NCBI GenBank assembly: GCA_033026295.1
Contig: CM065177.1
Span: 3,465,400 to 3,529,399, forward strand
Source of the DNA: Channa striata
Taxonomy: Eukaryota > Chordata > Actinopteri > Anabantiformes > Channidae
Direction of reading: 5' to 3'
Length of the DNA: 64,000 nt
Below, in pieces: positions 1-10,689 of the stretch. A program made the position numbers and the translations under genes. How positions within the stretch are numbered: the stretch's first letter is position 1; every line of letters begins with the position of its first letter. The notes under the pieces were generated by a model. The model made no database searches. It saw nothing but the letters and a program-made list of their open reading frames with translations, and was not told the origin of the DNA.

Positions 1-1262
1 CATGATATACACTCATAATCACCCTGCATTTTTTACAGCATAAAAACATGTTTGAACAACATAGTCAGGTGTTTTTCTGACAAATATGAACTTCCCTATA
101 TCTATTCTTGTTAACTGCCATAATGAAACTGACCCTGACACACAAACACGAGTCTGTTTTCGTACCACTCGGTTAATTCCAACAGCAGCATCGACTCAGT
201 TTGCTGTCAGACTGTGAGTGTGTGGTCCTGAACACAATCACCTCATTGACTTTATTTACAAGAAACACATACACCCACTTAGAATATTACCTAATGAATT
301 CCACACGAAGGACCATTAATAGACAGATTGGGAAGTGTAATAAATGAGGGCACCTCTTTAATTCTTTAATACAATTTAAAGGGAAAAAAGTGATGAGACA
401 ACTGTTGGTTAATCTTCTGTAACCCTCCATATTGTTACACTTGATACATATGTGCCCCTTAATCTTACTACAATAAAATGCCTCAGGGGCAGCTTGGCAG
501 AATGTGACAGCTGCACATGCTGGAGAGCTGCAACCATGTCCATTCATTAAAGCGGTTTACTTCCTGTGGTCTTATGGTTTCCCTGTTGAAGGATACCATC
601 ACTACTACAGTAGGGTCAGCTATTTCTGTTATCCCAAACCACAAACGTTTTTCACAGTGAAAATTGGGGAATTGTAGTCTGGGTTTCAGCTGCTACTGAC
701 AATACCATTTTGAATTTTAACATACAGAAACCTTATGTGCCTGGTCACAGCCAGTCTGTGCCATAATGTGTCTCTGCAGTTCTGATTTGAAGCATAAAGT
801 CGTCTGCTCCGTGGGGGGTCAAGTGGTCTGCTTGACACACCCTCGCCTGGCAATGAGAAGTGCTGCTTTTTGCAGTGCAGACAGACTTGGTTCATATAAA
901 TAAACATAAAATTGATATCAGCAAAGGTGAGAGCAGCCAACATTCATGTGTGGACCAGCTCTCTCAGACTTACCGATCTCAGTCTCTCCTTAGTTTTTTG
1001 TGGGTCTGTCATTATGTGGCATTAAATAATTTGCACAGAATGATTGACACGCTGAATGATTCTAATCCCAGCGAGCCGAATGTTTCTGCACGTCTAAACA
1101 CTGGAAAAGAATTAAATGTATGTTAATCAGTGACACCCCGTGACTGATTTGTAAGTAGAGCTAAACCTTAGAACACGTTTTGTGGGTGTGATAGTGTAAT
1201 ATGCCTAATGGTTGCTGATACATAAAACCGGTGTTTCTGTGAAGATCGGCGGTTCCACTCAC
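1..1262 (-). other. C2orf69: C2orf69 intron 1 (partial)
   Basis: AT-rich sequence downstream of the C2orf69 exon 1 donor, read leftward. The short open frames here have no recognisable domain and no good splice borders. It is read as the start of the single intron of C2orf69. No other feature was recognised. Confidence 0.6.
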
Positions 1263-1571
1263 CTGAATGTCCCCGTGGAAGAACACTACGTGCCTGTTGT
1301 TGCGCGCCTCCTTTGCTTTGCTCTCGGTCTGACCGTCGGTGTCAGGCCGAAGCAGCAGCACGTCGTTCACGCGGGTCGGGACGTGTCCGGGGACCGCGAG
1401 CAGCCTGTGCAGCCTGTGCCGCGGACTCCCGGAGCCTCCATCCCGGCCGGCCGCCGCTCCTGCGGCGTGCAGCCCCCGAGGCTGGGAGGATGTCGTCCCC
1501 GCTACAGAGGTCATCGCTTTGGCCACAACTATTAGAGCGAAGCCCACCCCAGCTGCTCGGGCTCCTAGCAT
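1263..1571 (-). CDS. C2orf69: C2orf69 homolog, coding exon 1 (partial gene)
   Basis: This exon encodes the first 103 residues of a C2orf69-like protein. Reading leftward from the ATG at 1571, a hydrophobic, Ala-rich N-terminus (GFALIVVAKA) could serve as a mitochondrial targeting or signal segment. A low-complexity Gly/Ser/Arg stretch follows, then the recognisable block LLAVPGHVPTRVNDVLLLRP and the exon end HVVFFHGDIQ. The last codon CAG is followed directly by GTGAG on the minus strand, a strong donor at phase 0. The vertebrate gene has two coding exons, and the large exon carrying the hydrolase-like body is not in positions 1-1262, so it lies off the left edge. Human C2orf69 is linked to mitochondrial function, and its loss causes a combined oxidative phosphorylation disease (established knowledge). 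Identity rests on remembered similarity and on the divergent FTCDNL1 neighbour, which matches the human arrangement. Confidence 0.85.
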
Positions 1572-2996
1572 GAACCTTCGAAGGAGAAAATGATGCGCTG
1601 TTTTCGTTCCTACGCAGTCAGTCCGTCCATGTTAGCTGCTGTCAGCTAGCTAGCGCCAGTAGCTAACAACCGCAGCTAACGCAACATTCTCAGCAGGCAA
1701 CGTCAATGACAAAGGCCCAGGAGCAGCATTATGTCGCCAAAATAAAAATACTTAAACCGTCTTCTCCTCGGCAGCCGTGTCTTTTTCTAGCTATTGTAAC
1801 ATTATTCTGACAGTTCGGGGTGTTTTCGTCCACAAAGAGGCGCTGTTTGTTAGAAACACACACCGAAGCCAGGTCTGTTTCTACTGCGCATGTCTGTTTT
1901 CCCAATTCCAGAGATGCCTCAACTTCGTTGGTGGGCAAGATTTCATCCTACCACCTACTTCCGCTTTTGAGTCAGCCAAATCAGATTAGAGTTAGGAATG
2001 AAATATCGAAAATATAAACGAAATAAAAACACGCATGACTGCATTTATACATAAAAATGTTTATATTAATATTGCTGACATCACAAAAGGTAAAACTATC
2101 CCGTGCCAACCAAACATTTTTGTATTATTTTTACATCACTTTCCATTTAAGTAGAAATAAATCATCTATTTCTTTGTGAAATATTTACTTTTTTCACGGC
2201 GGATCAGATCTAGCCTTCGCTGCAGCTTGATTTGGGTTTATTCTCTCCCTACATGACACTGAATAAATACATGTCTAAAACATGCACAAACTAATGCATC
2301 CAAAAATGCAGATATTAGTTCTGACCCTTTTCAGTCCACTGACTTTCAGCTTACAATTCTCACTTTAATATAAGATGTTTAAAATTCATTCCAGAATTCT
2401 GGAGGGAAAAGTCAAAAGTTTTTTAATGTCCCCAATCCTCTTCCGTAGAAGACAGAGCTAGAAGGCAGGGGTGAACAATCTTGCATTGAACTCTTTAAAT
2501 CTGTAGCTACACATGCTGAAAACCGACGTCTGTACATTTTCACAGTAACGTCCATGTAAGTCAGTGTGTTCACCCCTGTCCTGCATCAGACAATATTCTG
2601 CACATAATTCTGAAAGTGCAGTTAAAATATCAAAGCTATGCCAGACTTGACAGATAACGTGCTGAGCGGACATCAGCTTGGCCTCTACACGTTGTGTAGT
2701 TGTGCATACAGCCAACATTTTCTTCCATCGTGCTAAACTTTAGCAGACAAGTACAATCCATGTTGATGTGTGTGTTTTTTCTTGTTGACAAGTTCAGCTC
2801 CACACACTCTTTAGATGGCTTCATCATCAAGTCATCATGAAGTGACACAGTTATTTTATGCACTCCAGTGTCTATGTAAGGTTTGCTAACATTAGCCACA
2901 TCAGGCTACTAGTCATAAAGTGTTTGTGTGGACATTGTACGGCGAATTCCATTGACCCAACAGCCTGAGAAAGAGCGTCACTGCTTCCTCAGGAAC
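1572..2996. promoter_or_regulatory. Shared intergenic region of the divergent C2orf69 / FTCDNL1 pair
   Basis: About 1.4 kb separates the two divergent start codons. The part nearest C2orf69, including its exon 1, is GC- and CpG-rich, while 2000-2900 is AT-rich. This is the layout of a CpG-type promoter serving one or both genes. The bases just before the FTCDNL1 start (CTTCCTCAG at about 2985-2993, ending three bases before the ATG) resemble a splice acceptor, so FTCDNL1 may have an untranslated first exon nearer the CpG-rich end. That reading is inference. No TATA box or specific factor site was assigned. Confidence 0.45.
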
Positions 2997-3111
2997 ATGG
3001 CCGCAGGTCCTGTGGGCAGACGGCTGGTGGCATGTCTCCTGAACATCTCTGAGGCGCGCAGCAAAGACCTAGTGGAGACGGTGGCCCGCTCAGCCCTGTA
3101 CAGTCCTGAAG
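2997..3111 (+). CDS. ftcdnl1: ftcdnl1 coding exon 1
   Basis: Encodes residues 1-38 plus one base of codon 39. It ends CCT GAA G before GTATGT, a strong donor. The sequence includes ACLLNISEA, the opening beta-strand signature of formiminotransferases. Confidence 0.9.
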
Positions 3112-6100
3112 GTATGTTGCATATTAGAGTGCACCAAGGGGCATATGAATAACAGACTCATATTTCATACCTTGGAATTGCCTGCAGTACATTGTATCAT
3201 AGATCTCCTGTGCACATGTTTGACCATCATAAAATATTAAAGATGTGACTTCTTAGGTAAGAAAAAAAATGGCTCATCATATATTGATGAACAAAATCTG
3301 ACTGAATAAATCAGTTTGGGGGCAAATCTAACTTATTAGTTCACTGGTTTTTACTTGTGACATTCACAGAACTATTCACATTAGTTTTCTGCTAGTTTTT
3401 CACTGATCTTACCTTGGGCTAAGTGACGCAACCGCAATGTGTTTATACTATATGTATACAAATGTGATATTCATATCTATTATAAATCAGGAGTAAGACT
3501 AGAGGGGACCACAGTGCTGAACATCTTTAATGACCATGACTACAACCGCTCCGTCATCACCATTGTTGCCAGCATCGACTCCATCAGTAAGTATTTCATC
3601 TGTAGGTTTTGACGAAAATCTGTCATTTTCGTCCTCCTCAGAGAAGAGTAGAGTTGAGAACCTGCTGGAGCAACTCTGCAGAATAAGGATTCACTCTCTG
3701 TCCCCTATTCCAGTCGTCTGAGTGGAAAAAATCCTTTAATAAGCTTTGTCAGGGATTTAAACACAAAACATTCCAAGGAACATTGTTCTGTCAAAGAGTG
3801 TATTGAAAAGTTGAAAACTCACTGAATCCTTAACTCAAACACAAACTTGTGACGATACAGACAAAGCAGTTGAGGTTCACAGATCAACACTCACCTGCAG
3901 ACAAATGCATCAGCTTTATTTCCACAGAAATACCAAGTATTTGATGTATCCTTTATGCAAAACACTGCTTCAGATAAAGATTATGCTGTGGGAGTATCTT
4001 TAAGGGATTATTTTGATGTATCCCAGGGGAGGCTGTTCTGTCAGCGTGTGAGAAAGCATTTGGGCTGATCGACATGCGCGCTCACACCGGAGTCCATCCA
4101 TGTATGGGTGCCGTTGACCTCATACCCATCTACCCCCTGGGGGAGGAGGTGGGACAGGAGGACTGTGCTAAAGAGGCTCGAGGTGAGATGCCGTGTGTGC
4201 ATGTGTGGATGTTTTTGTGTTTTAATACATTTAAAGATATTCTAGTCTGTTGAGTTAACACGATGGTACTGTACACCTACATGAAACTAAAGCTATTTAT
4301 TTAGCTATTTAAAGTGCTATTTAGCTCAGCCAGGGGGGACAAAATACTAGAAACACCTTTCACTAAAATGCAAAATAGTTCTGTGGCATCACAAACTAGA
4401 GCTTCAAAAATGATCATTTAGATGAGATACGCCAAAACTGAACACGATCACCTTCATGAAAGCATTGCAGGAGTCTTGGATCAGATGACATGGACTGTAC
4501 ATAAAAAACAACCCACTGTATCTGTTATTTAGCTTTCAGGCCACAGTCGTTGAATATGCCCATTGTTTTGCATCCTGCTCCAGACAGAGGCGAGTATGTT
4601 TGGACTCTCAGTGGTTTAAATAAAATTGCCACACAGTGAGGGGGGATGGCAAACGCACTAGATGAGGAAATTGCAGTTTTCCTCCTCAAATCCAGATCTT
4701 GTTTTCTGTTCCTAGTAATAGGATACGTCAGCAAGTTAGTGAGTATCAAAAGCTGCCTCTGCCCCTGATGCTCTAAATTGTATTGTATTTACTGTAATAC
4801 GATAGAGACTGAAGATATGACGCATTCTTTGACTTCCTGTGCTGTTGATTAGTTTCACAGTTTAGCAGCCATGTGTCTAGTGTCTAATCATGAGCAGTAC
4901 GTCAGCATGTGACCTGCATGTCTGAAGTGTTCACTCAGTATGCTAATCTGAGAAGTGTGATTGCAGAATAATTGGCTCTGACTAACAAATATTATTTATG
5001 CATGCATGCCTGTAATAAATGGTCCATGTGTCCCTAATTTTTCCTGTTGTCTGAGTTCCCTGCCCTGGTTGTGTCAAGCTCTTATGGCCCTCGTGTTTCT
5101 GAAATTCTGTGCACGTGCTGGTTAACTTGACTTGTCCGTGTTGTCGTCTGGGCTCAGCTGTGGCTCAGGGACTTACAGAGAGAGTCCCGGGCACCAGTGT
5201 CTTCCTGTTTGGCTGGGCAGACTCCCCCATCCAGCGGGGGCTGGCACACAGAAGGAAGGAGATGGGCTGGTTCAAGAATACGCCAGACCTGCAGGCGATC
5301 AGGCCCGATGTGGGGCCACAGCCCCAGAAACGATTTGGCCTTACAGGTGAGCGAGCACGGGGTGAAAAGCTAAAATGTATGTGCAGACGCTGCTGTTGCA
5401 GGTTCGTTTAACCTGAAAGAAAGGTTAGAGTGACTCTTTGCTAGGATTGTAGAGCACAGATAACAAACTGTATTTGTTACAGCTGACCACATGCCATCTT
5501 TTTCCTCTTGACCTTTTCAAAGAAAATACCAACATGAAACATTTTAAACAGCACCTATTAAGATCAGGCTCCTACAATGTTGCCTTCACATGCGTATTTC
5601 AGTTGAAAGAGTACTGTCACTTTGTCATGATAGAGACTGAAGATATGACGCATGTCACTTTAACCCTGGTCCTTTCTCTTTCAAATTACATGGACAGTAA
5701 AGAGTGTTTTAAGAAGAATTTGCAATAATGTGAAGATAACTTTCAGCTGCCTAGATTATCAGTTTATTCTGTTTCTTCATATTAGTTTCATCTTAGTCTT
5801 TGTGTCTTATTCTTACAAATGTAAACAGGTCACTTTACAGAAATAGAAGGAAAAGGATAATTAGAAACTGTTGCGTAGGTGTGACCTGGCTGATGTCTTG
5901 CAGGGGTGGGGGCCAGTCCATACGTCATGAACTGCAACGTCACCATCGACACCCAGGACATTGCCATCGGTCGGGGCATCGCCTCTGCAATTAGAGAGTC
6001 GACCCCAGGGGGCCTGCCTGGGTTGCAGGTACTTGCTCTGCCACACGAGGGCGCTGTGGAAATCGCCTGCAATGTGGAAAGCGTGAAGGCGAATCTGGCT

Positions 6101-6340
6101 CCTCACGTGGCAGCAGGCGAACCCTGGCCATCTTTCTGCATCGACGGCCAGCCTTACTGTCACGCTCCAGCTTCCCTCATCACGGCGAGGGTTGCAGAGC
6201 TGGCGGGGAAGCAAGGGGTTGGAACGAAGGGCACAGCGCTGGTAGGCTTCACCCCCCTTGAGTGCAGGGCATTGGCCGAGTTAGCGCTGTCTCAAGGAAC
6301 TGCTGAATTCTGGAGAGAGCAGCGCGGGATTCGAATGTGA
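2997..6340 (+). CDS. ftcdnl1: FTCDNL1: formiminotransferase-domain protein, five coding exons, complete
   Basis: Coding exons 2997-3111, 3491-3586, 4027-4182, 5158-5346 and 5904-6340 join in phase to give 330 residues. All introns are GT-AG and interrupt codons after their first base. The ATG at 2997 is preferred to an upstream ATG at 2928 because it has A at -3 and G at +4, and because MAAGPVGRRLVACLLNISEA lines up with the human start. The product resembles the N-terminal formiminotransferase half of FTCD, which moves the formimino group of formiminoglutamate to tetrahydrofolate in histidine breakdown. The FTCD-type DMRxHxGxHPxMG motif is intact at residues 86-98, and His90 corresponds to the FTCD catalytic histidine. 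N- and C-subdomains (to about 180, then to 330) are both present, and the cyclodeaminase half is absent. The protein annotated in human is much shorter, so activity here is plausible but unproven. Confidence 0.93.
3491..3586 (+). CDS. ftcdnl1: ftcdnl1 coding exon 2
   Basis: Acceptor ATAAATCAG before 3491 and donor GTAAGT after 3586. Encodes GVRLEGTTVLNIFNDHDYNR and on to IDSI. The block VLNIFxDxDYxRSVIT is typical of the family. Confidence 0.9.
4027..4182 (+). CDS. ftcdnl1: ftcdnl1 coding exon 3 (active-site exon)
   Basis: Acceptor TCCCAG before 4027 and donor GTGAGA after 4182. Encodes residues 71-122, including DMRAHTGVHPCMGAVDLIP. This carries the catalytic-type histidine (His90) and the following HP pair of formiminotransferase. 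Confidence 0.92.
5158..5346 (+). CDS. ftcdnl1: ftcdnl1 coding exon 4
   Basis: Acceptor GGGCTCAG before 5158 and donor GTGAGC after 5346. Encodes the end of the N-subdomain: VPGTSVFLFGWAD, then RRKEMGWFKN and RPDVGP. These match the GxVxLYxxA and PDxGP-type blocks of FTCD. Confidence 0.92.
5904..6340 (+). CDS. ftcdnl1: ftcdnl1 coding exon 5 (C-subdomain and stop)
   Basis: Acceptor TGTCTTGCAG before 5904; the stop TGA ends at 6340. Encodes residues 186-330, the formiminotransferase C-subdomain, starting GASPYVMNCNVTIDTQD. The later GTALVGFTPLECR is the counterpart of the FTCD VGLVPLKAL segment. The protein ends FWREQRGIRM, similar to the end of the FTCD transferase domain. Confidence 0.93.
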
Positions 6341-6473
6341 AAACAAATCCATGTTAAAACCAGAGTGGCCTCAAACAAAAGCCCCACAAAGTATTTAGTT
6401 TGATGTCGTTTTAATAACTATAGAGGTTTAGTAAGTGTCTGCCCCTAGCTCACTGTTGGTGGGTTACAATGAC

Positions 6474-6852
6474 TGCGTTTACTTGCACTTAAGTAACCAG
6501 GACAACAGGAGAAATGAGCTTTATCTGGTAATCGGGTAACCGTGTTTACAGCAGTCGTCGAATGATGAATGAATGTGAATGATCTCTCCTTTTATTCATT
6601 CTTTCATTCAGTTGCTTCTTTCTGTTTTGAGCTTTTTGTTGCAGACATTTGCAATTGGAGAAAGCCGATTATAAAGCTGGTCATGTGTAAAAATAACAAA
6701 AAAATGTACGCTCTCTGACAGAAGTCTGCCAGGTTTCCCTAATCCCTTACACCAATTTCAGAAACCAGCTTTGCCGTTTACATCGCAGTTTATAAACCAG
6801 CTTCCCAGAGAAAACCAACCTTAACCTGATTACTTAAGTTCACGTAAACCCA
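6474..6852. mobile_element. MITE with 28-bp terminal inverted repeats, in the ftcdnl1 3' flank
   Basis: The left end at 6474-6501 (TGCGTTTACTTG, then CACTTAAGTAACCAGG) is matched by the reverse complement of 6825-6852 at 24 of 28 positions. The element is about 379 bp with no coding frame. It begins 134 bp after the ftcdnl1 stop, so it probably sits in the 3' UTR. Related sequence recurs at 25528-25800 and 47580-47830. No transposase family could be assigned. Confidence 0.65.
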
Positions 6853-7054
6853 TTCTGTGATTGGGACAGCTTTCCCACTGTAAATAAATGATCTTATTTT
6901 GCTACCTACAGTTCGTTAACTACAGTTAGCAGTTTACCATTAATGCGGTCTCCAAAAGTCGGGAAAAAACTCTTGTTACCTTTTAATCCCGAGTCGTTCA
7001 AATGGGTCTTAAATGTGCACAGTGACTGTTTTTAATTTTAATTTTGGAAATGCA

Positions 7055-7060
7055 AATAAA
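7055..7060 (+). terminator. Candidate polyadenylation signal of ftcdnl1
   Basis: AATAAA about 715 bp after the stop, followed by an A-rich stretch. A second AATAAA lies at 6883-6888, just beyond an inserted MITE. Which one is used cannot be told from sequence. Confidence 0.35.
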
Positions 7061-8276
7061 AAGAAAAACTTTTCCCTGAACCATGAACTTAGTCTTACTT
7101 CTGACTACAGCCACATTTTCAGCACATTAAGTCCTAACTGGAAAAATGAATCTATTTAATATTTAAAGATTGGTTCTTATGGTCGTTTTAGTTTCACCAG
7201 TAATTTACATCACAAATAACTGTGAAGGGTTGATGAGCAATTGTGTGTGATCACGTTTTTACTAGGACGATTACATTAACTGGAATTGGGATCAATGTTT
7301 CCTCTTGATCAGACATTTTTCTGATCTGAGCCTTTCTAATCTGACCCTAAAGGTGGAACAGAAAAGGTTTTTTGCCTGAATGTCATCTTTATGCAGCCAA
7401 TAATCCTCCAGAGTGGAATTCTCTTTGTGTCGTTTCCTGTTTTGAGCAAATTGGACACTTGGCTTTACTGACGAGTCTCTGCTGATGAGTGTTTTCCCAT
7501 CATTTCCCACCATTAGCCTTCCCACACAAGAGTCTGTGGTGACTCTCCCACAAACTCGTGTGTGGTAAAGCTGAGGCTGTTTCTGTGAAATATATCGACC
7601 TTTACAACCCAGTTTGGAAATAATTTTTACAGCTGTTTTTTGTCAGTTGTCCAAATGCTGTAAGCTCTTGATGTACAAGATTCGCCATTAAATAACTTGA
7701 AGTCAAATTTGGCTGTAGGACAAACCAGGGATTAACTGCAGTGAGATAATTTCTTACATAAGGAGGATAATGCATTAAATAACAGCACATGAATTGATTA
7801 CGGACGTATGGATTTGAGTTGGTAGGTAAAAACAATAGCTCAGACTGTGTGTATGTACTATAAAGGGCACGGAGGGTTATAAGTGTGAAAAGCCACAGTC
7901 ATGTAATGTTTAATTTGCGCCATATGTAAGGGAAATTAGTGCTTCCAGAGCCAGCAACTGCTTAATCTGCATACAGAGAGCGGGTGTTAATCTGTTAAGC
8001 TTTACACACAAACCAAGGTATTGTGATTCTGTTTCCTTCCAGTGAGATTGGTTTTGACTTCACAGCATCACCGTTTGAATTTACTGTGCTTTCGCTATGT
8101 TGTGTAATGTTTCATATTTCTGCATTTGAGATTATATAAGCTTGTCCTTTGAGGTTGAATAAGCTGCGTGAATATTCACCTCTTTGTACGGCATCCAGCT
8201 GAGGCTCTTAGTTGCACAAGCGACGCAGCCAACTGCCACGCAGCTTTGTTTCATGCGTACATACATGACCCGTTCC

Positions 8277-8312
<36 letters not shown>

Positions 8313-9860
8313 CTGTCTCATTGTCCCCTCCCTCTGTGCTGTCTTCTGTATCTAGACACACATTACACACATTTATTCTATGGATGGTGCACACACACAC
8401 ATATCTACACATACACTTAGCCTGCCAGGCTTGGGAGCATCAAGCCCTAATCTAGGTCACAGCATAAGCCCAGAGGTATCCTGGCCTCCTACACACACAC
8501 ACACACGCACAAACTCATATGCACACGTGAAAATTGGCAAGTATAAAATCACGTCTGGCATATAAAATCCATTTAGACCCAACAAATTTTCTCTGACCGA
8601 CCTGTGAAATAATTTTCATTATGACATCAGACACACCTCACGCTGCAGGAAAAATCAAAGACTATAAATGAATCCAGCTAATTTTATAATTTCCAACAAA
8701 TCCAACCCCCATGGTTATCTCCTTGCCCTCCCTCCCAAATAACCTCGTTGGTTATGTGAGTCCTTTTAATGGCTCTTATGATTGTCACAAGGCCATAATT
8801 TCCTTGATTACATGCTCTTTGGGATCCTTCCACAGGAATTAACATCCATTTAAAAGACACTTCCCATATCAAGCCTAACCTACATTTATTCTTTTGGCTG
8901 TAATCTGCTTCAAATGAAGACATGCATCTTCCTGCGTGCTGTTGCTGCACTTTATGTGCATCTTCGCAACAAAGCACCATAGGATCCCTTTGATATGACT
9001 TAGCCTGACAGCATATCATCTCAGATGCAACCATGTGTCACAGCCCAGAAATAGAGGAGCTTATTTCTTTACATCAGTCTCTAGCCTTCTATAAATATTC
9101 CACAGCGCTCTGTTCTCGCCCTCCCTTCCTTTTTGCCTTTCTTGCTGCTTTCTCTGTTCAACCCCTCCCTCCCCTTCCTTTTCTCCCCCTTCTCTCTGTT
9201 TGTCCATTTTTTCCTACACACTCTCTGCCTCCCACATCTTCTCTTTTCCTTTTTCAACTGTTGTGTAATGTAGAGAAATGTGTCTCTGGTCTCTCTAGAA
9301 AGGAGCAATAGCGATAAGCGGGAACAAAAACCCTCTGTGGTGCGTATCTTTTCTGAGCCTAAGGGATTGTTTTTTCCCCTCCGTCCATCCTGTGGGGCTA
9401 TTTAGCAGGAGGACAGTGATTTTATCATATCACATATAGAAAGACCTCCTTCTTCCCTTCCTTACAGTGTTACCTCTACAGATTTCCCCCAGTTACCTAC
9501 TCTGTGCCGGGTAATCACAGGCATTAATCTCATCTACAAGTCCTCAGACGTTTGAATTAAAAACAGGACCATTTCCAAGACAAAGAGGGTAGATTTTCAT
9601 CCAAAGCAACTCCTAGTTAGAGGCTACTGAGCCCAAAATGCAAGCGCACGGTGCCATCCTCCCTAACCTATCAGTGCTGGAAGTAAGCGTGCCACCTATG
9701 AAGTCAGCAGTCCCCAACCCCCACCCCAAACACATGTTCAACATCCTCTGGGCACAGGCTGAGCAGAGCACTGAGATACAGCTGAGAATTAGAGAGAGAG
9801 GAGCGAGGGAGAGTAGTGAAGTGGAAATATGGGTGAGCATAAGAGAAAGACAGAAATAGA
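7061..9860. other. Intergenic region, no gene recognised
   Basis: AT-rich sequence between ftcdnl1 and the candidate first exon of nckap5. It contains CA microsatellites near 8.3-8.5 kb and a pyrimidine-rich block at about 9110-9250. The open frames here (for example 8168-8455) are driven by the CA repeats or are short and without recognisable domains. Confidence 0.5.
8281..8308. repeat. (CA)n microsatellite
   Basis: Uninterrupted CA dinucleotides. Shorter CA runs follow at about 8389-8402 and 8492-8508. This is a likely length-polymorphic cluster. Confidence 0.95.
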
Positions 9861-9879
9861 GCAATAAAGCCGTGAATTC

Positions 9880-10335
9880 GGCAGCGGCAGTGAGAGGAGG
9901 AGGAGGAGACATTGGAGACAGTCTTTCGCTGGGGCTGGTGATGCTTCACGCACACGGGGTTGTTTTCCTTTAGCAGAGCGCTCTCGTCGTGTGTGGACGC
10001 GAGAACCTCATGGATTTGCTGAGTCTCGGTGGAATACGCTTCATCTAGATGCAAAACAGCCGCAGACAGAGGATGGCACTGTGGCTGGATGCTGGGATCC
10101 ATGTGGGCCTGTGACGTCTGCTCTCCCCTCTGTGGCTACCTTCGTCCTCATAATGATGCCTCCAGTAGCACTGACCCAGATTGTGGAGTCGTGGCTCTGT
10201 GTCGTGGGCTGCTCCTCCTTGGCCGACCTGCGCATGTGATGTGGACGAGGCATGCTCTGCGCCTCGCCGGTGACCGCTCAGCCCTTTGCTTCTGCTGACA
10301 TCTGTTTCCGTGGATACACGCAGCAACCGGTACAG
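9880..10335 (+). other. Candidate non-coding first exon / promoter of nckap5
   Basis: A block richer in GC and CpG than its surroundings ends in TACAG before GTGAGG, a strong donor after 10335. The next supported + strand gene is nckap5, whose 5' exons are otherwise missing, so this is offered as its untranslated first exon. Several short overlapping open frames on both strands have no recognisable domain. Transcript data would decide. Confidence 0.3.
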
Positions 10336-10689
10336 GTGAGGATGCGCCGCTCTGACCTACACACTCGCATGTCAAGCTGATGGGTTTTGTGTGTACTGAA
10401 TGTGTGTGCATGTGCCTGTGTGTTGGACAACTACACATCAACACATCAACACAGCCTTGTAGATCATTATATCTCACCCTCATATTTGCCTACTCCTTCT
10501 ATTATGCATTCTATAAAAAGGGGATTTTCTGTGGTTTCACAGAGTGTCATAATGTGGCTGAGATGAAAAAACTGAATGCCATATCATATACATTAACAGC
10601 TGTTATCTCAGTGCAGTACTCGTAACTGTAACCTCGGTTTACTGTTACATATTCCTCCCTGTTCTTTTCTCTCTGGCTTTCAACTTCAA

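Noticed and set aside
1212..1593. Overlapping + strand open frames over C2orf69 exon 1
   Set aside because: They are antisense shadows of a GC-rich coding exon; the minus-strand frame matches C2orf69 and ends at a strong donor.
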